Both the position numbers and the translations under genes were made by a program. Of a DNA stretch of 64,000 nt, positions 58,442-64,000 are shown in pieces; within the stretch, counting starts at the first letter, position 1; the number at the start of each line of letters is the position of its first letter. The DNA is from Harmonia axyridis (lineage: Eukaryota > Arthropoda > Insecta > Coleoptera > Coccinellidae). The notes below the pieces were generated by a model. It was not told the origin of the DNA, did no database searches, and saw nothing but the letters and a program-made list of their open reading frames with translations. The stretch covers positions 34,510,501 through 34,574,500 of the forward strand of contig NC_059501.1 in assembly GCF_914767665.1 (NCBI RefSeq), written 5' to 3'.

Positions 58442-60250
58442 TCATATTTCTTTTATATTTGGGTTTTCTCTATCTAAAAACAATAATTGAAATATGTCAT
58501 TAAAGAAATTTGGATAGTATTCACAAGCTCGTTTACAATCAGGAGTCCAATTAATTTCAAGAATTTTTGGTTGGATTTTGTTGTTTTTATCCCATTCTAA
58601 AATTATATCAGCTGCATATAATGCTCTGGATTGTGGACTTTCAGCAATACCACAAGGTGGGTCGTGCAAGGTTGCTTTCTTTAATATTTCCCTCAGCATA
58701 GACATGATTTCAATCTCAATTTTGTTCCAATCATGGTTTCCATATTGTTCAGACCATTCCGAGAGAAATTCTTCACACAACATATGTTTCAAAATGGTAC
58801 TTTGATTATAATTCATTACAGTAAAATGTTTTTCATATTCATCGAATCCATTCAATTCAAATGGTTTATTTGAGAATCGAAGGAAAAATTTCTTATAAAT
58901 GAAGGCTTTCAATGGTTTTACACTTTTTACTAACAAAACATATCTTATATCAAATTTCACATATCCATTACATTCAGGCCTGTGGAATAAAACTGGATTT
59001 GTAATATATTTCTGAACAATTTTGGGAGTAGTAGTAGAAAGCCTTATTATGCTATTTAAATTATTTGTTATATGAGTATCCATTCCTCTAGCTAAATTAA
59101 AAGGTTTAATTATCCAAGTATTATCTAATCCTTCTATCTCTCTCTTTTTATAAAAAGCAACAAAATTTCCCAACTCTGTCTTCAAGTTGTAAGTTATAGG
59201 CATCCACGAAGGCCAGAAATTTTCTATATTTTTTTCGTTTTCATTTCGACATGTTATACTCAGTAAATCTTTTATTGTAATGACATACTCAAAAGGAAAT
59301 TGATTGATAAATTTTTCTGGACTTTCACTCAATTCTTCGAAATTTTTAAAATGCTCAGTTAACCACCAAATATCTGCCTCTACCTTGTCTTCAACAAGTT
59401 GAAAGAGATCAGAAGATAAATATTCCCTAACTAAAGAGTACTGGGCAAAAACCTTCATCTTCTTAGACTGTATGTGATCACATCTTTTCAAGCATCCTAA
59501 ATTTGGAAGTGATTCTCTTACATGTCCTTCCAAAAAATATTCTGATGTTGGTCTATTTGGAATTAAACTATATTTGATATCACTTGTTTTCCAAGGTAAA
59601 AGTAACACATCTTTATCTTGTTCATTTTGAACACCCTCAGCAAAATCTCTGTAAAGAAACTCCTCTTGCTGTATATCCTCAATGGGAAATAACAATGAAT
59701 AACTTATTTGCTCATTACTGAAGTAAAATGGGACTATTCTACAGTTAGGTTCTTCATTATGAATCAAAGCTGATCCAATTTCATCCATAATATACCAAAT
59801 AGGTAAACAATCTTCTGTTTTAGATGCATTTGCAATGGAATAACTAAAACAGAAAGGCCACATATTTGAAAATATTTGTTCAGAAAGTTCGATATTTGAT
59901 AAAGAACAATCTAAATTCAAGAGAGCTGCCATCCTTTTTCTTAAATTCTCATTTTCTTTCAGTTGTTTCCTGGCATTTTCTAAGCGAAAAGTCCATGCGT
60001 GATCAATAAGAAAAATATTTTTCGAGTCAGATTTAAGAATTGGAGATATACATTGCAAACCCCAGGTTGGTTCAGAATTATGAATTTCATCCTTTTCAAA
60101 CTTCAACAACTGAACCACTTGGCCTATATCGAAAGTTTGATTCAGAAGTTTTTCATAAATTGTTCTCCAAAATAACGGAGGAACTCCAGATGAGACTAGC
60201 TGCTCTTTATGAATGTTAATAAAAAAGTCCCAATCACATGCATGACCCAT
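58442..60250 (-). CDS. TTLL12: Tubulin--tyrosine ligase-like protein 12
   Basis: 602 codons in one exon from the ATG at 60250. The N-terminal half is the SET-like domain found only in TTLL12: 'SSGVPPLFWRTIYEKLLNQT', 'NIFLIDHAWTFRLENARKQL' and 'LPIWYIMDEIGS'. The C-terminal half is the TTL ATP-grasp fold, with 'KPFNLARG' at residues 382-389, 'KFDIRYVLLVKSVKPL' from 432, 'RFSNKPFELN', 'DEYEKHFTVMNYN' and 'EINWTPDC' at 565-572. In vertebrates TTLL12 binds tubulin and affects histone methylation and mitosis, and it is thought to lack normal ligase activity. The length is close to human TTLL12 (644). The absence of introns is unusual for the family and could reflect intron loss or an old retrocopy that kept function. 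The frame is undamaged. A hAT element begins about 150 bp upstream of the start codon. Confidence 0.94.
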   Translation of the reverse strand: MGHACDWDFFINIHKEQLVSSGVPPLFWRTIYEKLLNQTFDIGQVVQLLKFEKDEIHNSEPTWGLQCISPILKSDSKNIFLIDHAWTFRLENARKQLKENENLRKRMAALLNLDCSLSNIELSEQIFSNMWPFCFSYSIANASKTEDCLPIWYIMDEIGSALIHNEEPNCRIVPFYFSNEQISYSLLFPIEDIQQEEFLYRDFAEGVQNEQDKDVLLLPWKTSDIKYSLIPNRPTSEYFLEGHVRESLPNLGCLKRCDHIQSKKMKVFAQYSLVREYLSSDLFQLVEDKVEADIWWLTEHFKNFEELSESPEKFINQFPFEYVITIKDLLSITCRNENEKNIENFWPSWMPITYNLKTELGNFVAFYKKREIEGLDNTWIIKPFNLARGMDTHITNNLNSIIRLSTTTPKIVQKYITNPVLFHRPECNGYVKFDIRYVLLVKSVKPLKAFIYKKFFLRFSNKPFELNGFDEYEKHFTVMNYNQSTILKHMLCEEFLSEWSEQYGNHDWNKIEIEIMSMLREILKKATLHDPPCGIAESPQSRALYAADIILEWDKNNKIQPKILEINWTPDCKRACEYYPNFFNDIFQLLFLDRENPNIKEI

Positions 60251-60402
60251 TCTTAATATTTTTGCAATTTTTTCTTAATTACTTATCTGTCTAGCAAATG
60301 GCAATTACAAAACCTTACAACAACAATATCAAAATATTGAATATCAAATCAAGTGACTTATTTCAATTTTTCTGTTGAGTGTTGACTGTTGACTATTATT
60401 AG

Positions 60403-62554
60403 TAGGGATGGGACGGTATTTCAATACCGCGATTTTGGAGCGGTATTTTGTAGGAGCGTTGTCGCCCGTTCCAAAAACGTAAAGTAACCGGTTCCTCAGT
60501 AACGTTGTGATAGTCACGGCGTAGCTGCACCGAACTATGACGGATGGAACTGAAACGTGAGTCACGAGCATAGATAAACGTCACGAGGCGTTCGGTAACA
60601 GGTGTTAGTTGTTTCTATCAACTGTTTCTACATCGTTACTTCGTTTTTCAATTACATTTTTACAGGGAATTGGGGAAGAAGTGCAGAATGATTATAACAG
60701 ATAAGGATAGTCATTTTATACGTAGGTAGTAATCAATTATTTATACATTTAGGTAACCTGAGTGGAGGGTAGGAAGATTTACTTTAAATTTATATCTATC
60801 GGTGATGGTTGAAATGAAACATATCATTTGCAAATTGAAGTGAACAAAATATCCAAAGATTCAATGAATCGAATGACTGATTAATTATATGAAAGAAATA
60901 ATGAGTAAAAAAAAATTTATGTACACAATTGATTTAGTGAATCAATTATCTTTCAGAAAGAATGAGAAATATGTACTACATATTTTATAATATAAGAAAT
61001 GATCTCCCTAGGAAAGCGTGCTTTTAGATATATGAGGCTTTGATTTCGTCGATTCTTAGGTATAGTATGAATAACAAATGACCAAAAAACAATTTTTAAA
61101 ATTATTGGGAGAGTGAGTAGAATGTATTCATCTGATTTGTTGTTTAAAGTTACTGAAGAACTAAAAATTAAATAACTTTACACCTATGAGATCCTATTGT
61201 ATCAAATTAAAATAGAAAAAATATTGCCCAGCATATTTTCTTAACAAGACAGGATCAGAATAGAAACATTGTAGTCCCAAGGTTTAACAAACAAAAAACA
61301 CAGAGGAGTTTATTTATTACGGTCCCAAATGTTATATTTTATATCTACTGAAATAAAGGAGACATTTCATTTGAGAAGTGAGAAACATAGCATTCTGTTA
61401 CATGTTTAGCATTCAGTATTGTGAAAGAATGGATCGAATTTTATCTATAACGTCGTAAAATCGTTTCTGTCATTGTGTTTTCAGTACATACCTACTGGAA
61501 TATTTCTTTGCTCAAGTATCAGAGTAATGAGAACTTTATTTTATTGAAAATATGAATTTCAGGAATTTAGGAAGAATCCTAATGGAACTTATTTACGTCT
61601 TAATTCCTCGACCATTATACGAGTTTAATCTTATCATTTAAATTTTCATTTCTGTGTATATACCTAACTTGTAAATAATGCTATTGTTGTCTGATGGACT
61701 ATTGGCTTTTTTTTTATACTTTTGTAATTATTTCTTCGATAAAAATTGTTGCTGCAAATATTTAAGTGAAGACAAAATTGGGTCAGTCCGAGATTGCTTT
61801 CAACTATTGAACATATACATATATGAATCGAAATCATTGAATTGATAGGAAATGCAAATTGCAAAGGTACGTAAAAATTCTTTGTAAAATAAAGCTTATC
61901 AAAATAAAAAACGATTCTGTAATGTGAAATGAATATCTATAAATCTAAAACATTCAGCCACTTCATTTTGTCAATTAAATTCCAGTTACATAATTTTTTT
62001 TCCGAGTAATAGTAGGTATACCCGATAATGGTATAATTCCAACTTAAATTTACACCACCTATTTTCAATGAGGTGTCGTATTTTTAATGAGGTGTCGTAT
62101 TTTTTATTGAGGTGTCGTTTGTAGATCCTATCAACCTTTGTTAAGTTGTAGTTATTCTCAGCCGGCAGTCACCAAAGAAGTATTTTGTTTTATGATCTTG
62201 TAATAACAAGATCATAAAACATAATACTTTCTCTGGAGGAACCTACACAATAGCATAGAATCACGTACAACCTCAATCAACAATGAAATCGGTCCGAAGA
62301 TTCACCTAACAGTCCCAAGTTGGGAATTCCAAATTCCTAACTACCGACCGTCTCGCTACTAAGCGAGGAACGAAAGTGCCGACCTTCGTTCCTCCGCCGC
62401 TGGAGTTGGTCCTCTACCTAGTCGCAACTCGTAATCGTCTACGGTTTCGTTTCCTGTAACCACAGTTACAAAATCGCGGTATTTTGGAGCGGTATTTTTC
62501 TGGAGCGGTCGCGAAAGTAACGCGACTGGTAAGTAACCGGTATTCGCATCCCTA
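60403..62554. mobile_element. hAT element, 2,152 bp, in the TTLL12 5' flank
   Basis: The ends TAGGGATGGGACGGTATT and (reverse complement) TAGGGATGCGAATACCGGTT are inverted over the first 8 bases and remain similar beyond. An exact 8-bp duplication ATTATTAG (60395-60402 and 62555-62562) proves insertion. The subterminal parts share 'gcggtattttg'/'gcggtattttt' and 'gtaaccgg' motifs on both sides. No transposase ORF is present, so the copy is non-autonomous. Inside are a three-fold ~23-bp tandem repeat ('aatgaggtgtcgtattttt', about 62067-62122) and two hairpins, 'tattttgttttatgatcttg' mirrored to about 62228 and 'ctaagcgaggaacgaa...ttcgttcctccg' near 62360-62395. Confidence 0.9.
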
Positions 62555-62562
62555 ATTATTAG

Positions 62563-63742
62563 TAGCAGTTATTGGTAAACATGTGGGATGAACCTATGAC
62601 CTTGAGAAAATTCGCAGCAATGTTGCCAGATGGGAAAATTAATAAGTTGTTAAAATTTTCATTAGTAACAGGAGGGAGCATAAGACCTGAAATTGAGAAC
62701 CAAAAAGGTTTCCGCATATGACCGACTCCAGTTTCCGTGAGCAGTGGCGTCACAGAACACTAATGGTTTTACATTTTTTACATTAATAATATCATTGTTT
62801 AAGGACAATGATAATATATATACAAATAGGAAACAGAAAAATGCTAAACGGTCATGGTACGAGAAGAAGAAGAAGAAGTAATCCTCAGGAAAATCCAAAT
62901 TATTATAAACATCCAGTTAATAAACTGTAATGAAATAATTAATTATAAGTTTTGGTACTTATTTACCCACTGTGTAGCAAAGATTAATAAAGATTTGATA
63001 AACTGATATAAGCATCACTAAAAAGTACGGTACATTAGAAACATTCGTAGAAACATAGCATTTGCGGGCAAAGGAATCTCTTATTTTCCTCCGTAACTCC
63101 AATTTAGGAACACCCAGTATAAGGAAAGAACAACCGAATTGGTAATAAAAAAAATATTTCGAGTAATTTGGTTCAAACTTCGTTATCAAAATTCTTTTCT
63201 CACCAGTGGCGACGCTAGGGAGGGGTTAAAATTTAACATACTAAGGTTAAAAGATTGGCAGAACTCTAATTTCGCTTTACTTTGGCCCCCCAAAAAAAAA
63301 TTCGGTCCTCTCATGGCCACCCCTGTTTTCGAAAGCTGGCGTCACCAATGTTTGTCACATTATTGATATGAGTAAACTTATTCGTCAAAAAATTTTTTTT
63401 CGATTATCCACCCACACCAAGAAAAAAAATGTCTACGCCCTTGGATACATCAAAATTGAATGAGAATTCCAAAGTAAAGAAACATGGAAGGCCTGTAATG
63501 ACGGATTTCCGTTCACCAGTTTTAACGAAGGAATATCGCCTTATGCTCCTTCCAGACTCCAGTCCTTCCTGGTATTCTAAGTTCTAAGATGGATGGATTC
63601 CACTCTGATGGTTGAGCCCAAAAAACCAGATAGAAGAGGAAGAAGATTCCACTCTGTTTTCTGTGGATGAATGTAATATGTAATGAATTCTAATTTTGTT
63701 AGGCTATTTTTTTATATATCATATATGAAGCAATAATAAACA
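62563..63742. other. Noncoding, with possible MITE relics
   Basis: 'cagtggcgacgctagggagg' near 63205 and 'gctggcgtcaccaatg' near 63336-63351 resemble inverted ends of a small hAT MITE, diverged. 'cagtggcgtcacagaac' near 62744 is a further similar end. A (GAA)n run lies at about 62860-62877. Any promoter of the 63743 gene would fall in the last few hundred bases, but no motif is clear. Confidence 0.45.
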
Positions 63743-63983
63743 ATGTCCTTCTTAAAATTCTTCTTCATACGAAGACTTATCAGAAGACATTCTAGACCTA
63801 TTGTAGAAAATAAAGCCGAGCTATGGCAAAAAAGGTTAGCGATAGGTTATATGGTAGTAGCATGGAATGCTTTAGGATTTGTTGCTTATCAAATGTTACA
63901 AGGAAAAACAGATTGGGCTGAATTTCACGGGTTGAAATCAAAAGCAGAATTGAAAATGACACAAGGTTTGAAGAATATATTTG
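63743..63983 (+). CDS. Small single-pass membrane protein, first exon (partial)
   Basis: The ATG at 63743 opens 80 codons plus one base and ends at a consensus donor (TTTG|GTAAGT at 63984), so the gene continues beyond the window. Without splicing the frame would stop two codons later. The N-terminus 'MSFLKFFFIRRLIRRHSRPI' is basic and amphipathic. Residues about 32-52 ('LAIGYMVVAWNALGFVAYQM') form one hydrophobic helix, followed by a charged, lysine-rich tail. This layout is common in small mitochondrial inner-membrane proteins, which is only an inference. I do not recognise the family. The composition and clean donor make it more likely real than chance. Confidence 0.6.
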
Positions 63984-64000
63984 GTAAGTGAACTTTTGAG

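Noticed and set aside
62580..62720. 46-codon frame beginning 'MWDEPMTLRKFAAMLPDGKI' next to the hAT element
   Set aside because: It looks somewhat coding-like, but it is short, has no recognisable family, no splice sites that I trust and lies in TTLL12 upstream sequence.

Overview
The window is AT-rich, intron-bearing eukaryotic DNA. The gene content (five conserved animal genes and a microRNA), short introns and the transposon families point to an insect. A beetle is my best guess, but nothing here proves the order. There is no operon structure and there are no bacterial features. Transposons and their relics fill much of the window, and the conserved genes are confined to its right half.

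Left half (1-38,500): I see no conserved protein-coding host gene. It holds a long non-LTR retrotransposon ORF (785-3661, minus), a miR-281 precursor (about 9085-9160, minus), two hAT-type elements with 8-bp target duplications (10056-11716, 12222-13415), several TA-flanked long inverted-repeat elements (7828-8759, 18446-19302, 26222-27372), a decayed IS630/Tc1/mariner-superfamily transposase (20661-21170), an orphan first-exon-like ORF (29367-29494, minus), and a structurally complete mariner (33898-35184). The mariner sits beside a degenerate retrotransposon fragment, inside an older inverted repeat. A 186-bp hAT MITE lies at 38245-38430.

Right half (39,700-64,000): 3-hydroxyisobutyrate dehydrogenase (last exon, plus), then lunapark (five exons, minus) convergent with it. 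Lunapark and TRAPPC13 (seven exons, plus) start head to head across about 470 bp. TRAPPC13 converges on a single-exon TTLL12 (minus). A small unidentified membrane-protein gene starts at 63743 (plus) and runs off the window. The conserved genes have unrelated housekeeping roles: valine catabolism, ER junction shaping, vesicle tethering and a tubulin-ligase-like protein.

The two large lunapark introns are packed with inserts. Intron 4 holds a 2.4-kb palindrome made of two tail-to-tail copies of a DD41D transposase element, itself hit by a 418-bp hairpin element. Intron 3 holds a 956-bp foldback element and a complete two-exon gene of 556 codons. That nested gene encodes a zinc-binding N-terminus and an RNase-H-like DDE-type core. 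It is the best candidate here for an under-described mobile or domesticated system. The palindromes lie in transcribed introns and could fold into long double-stranded RNA, which would be a possible source of endogenous siRNA.
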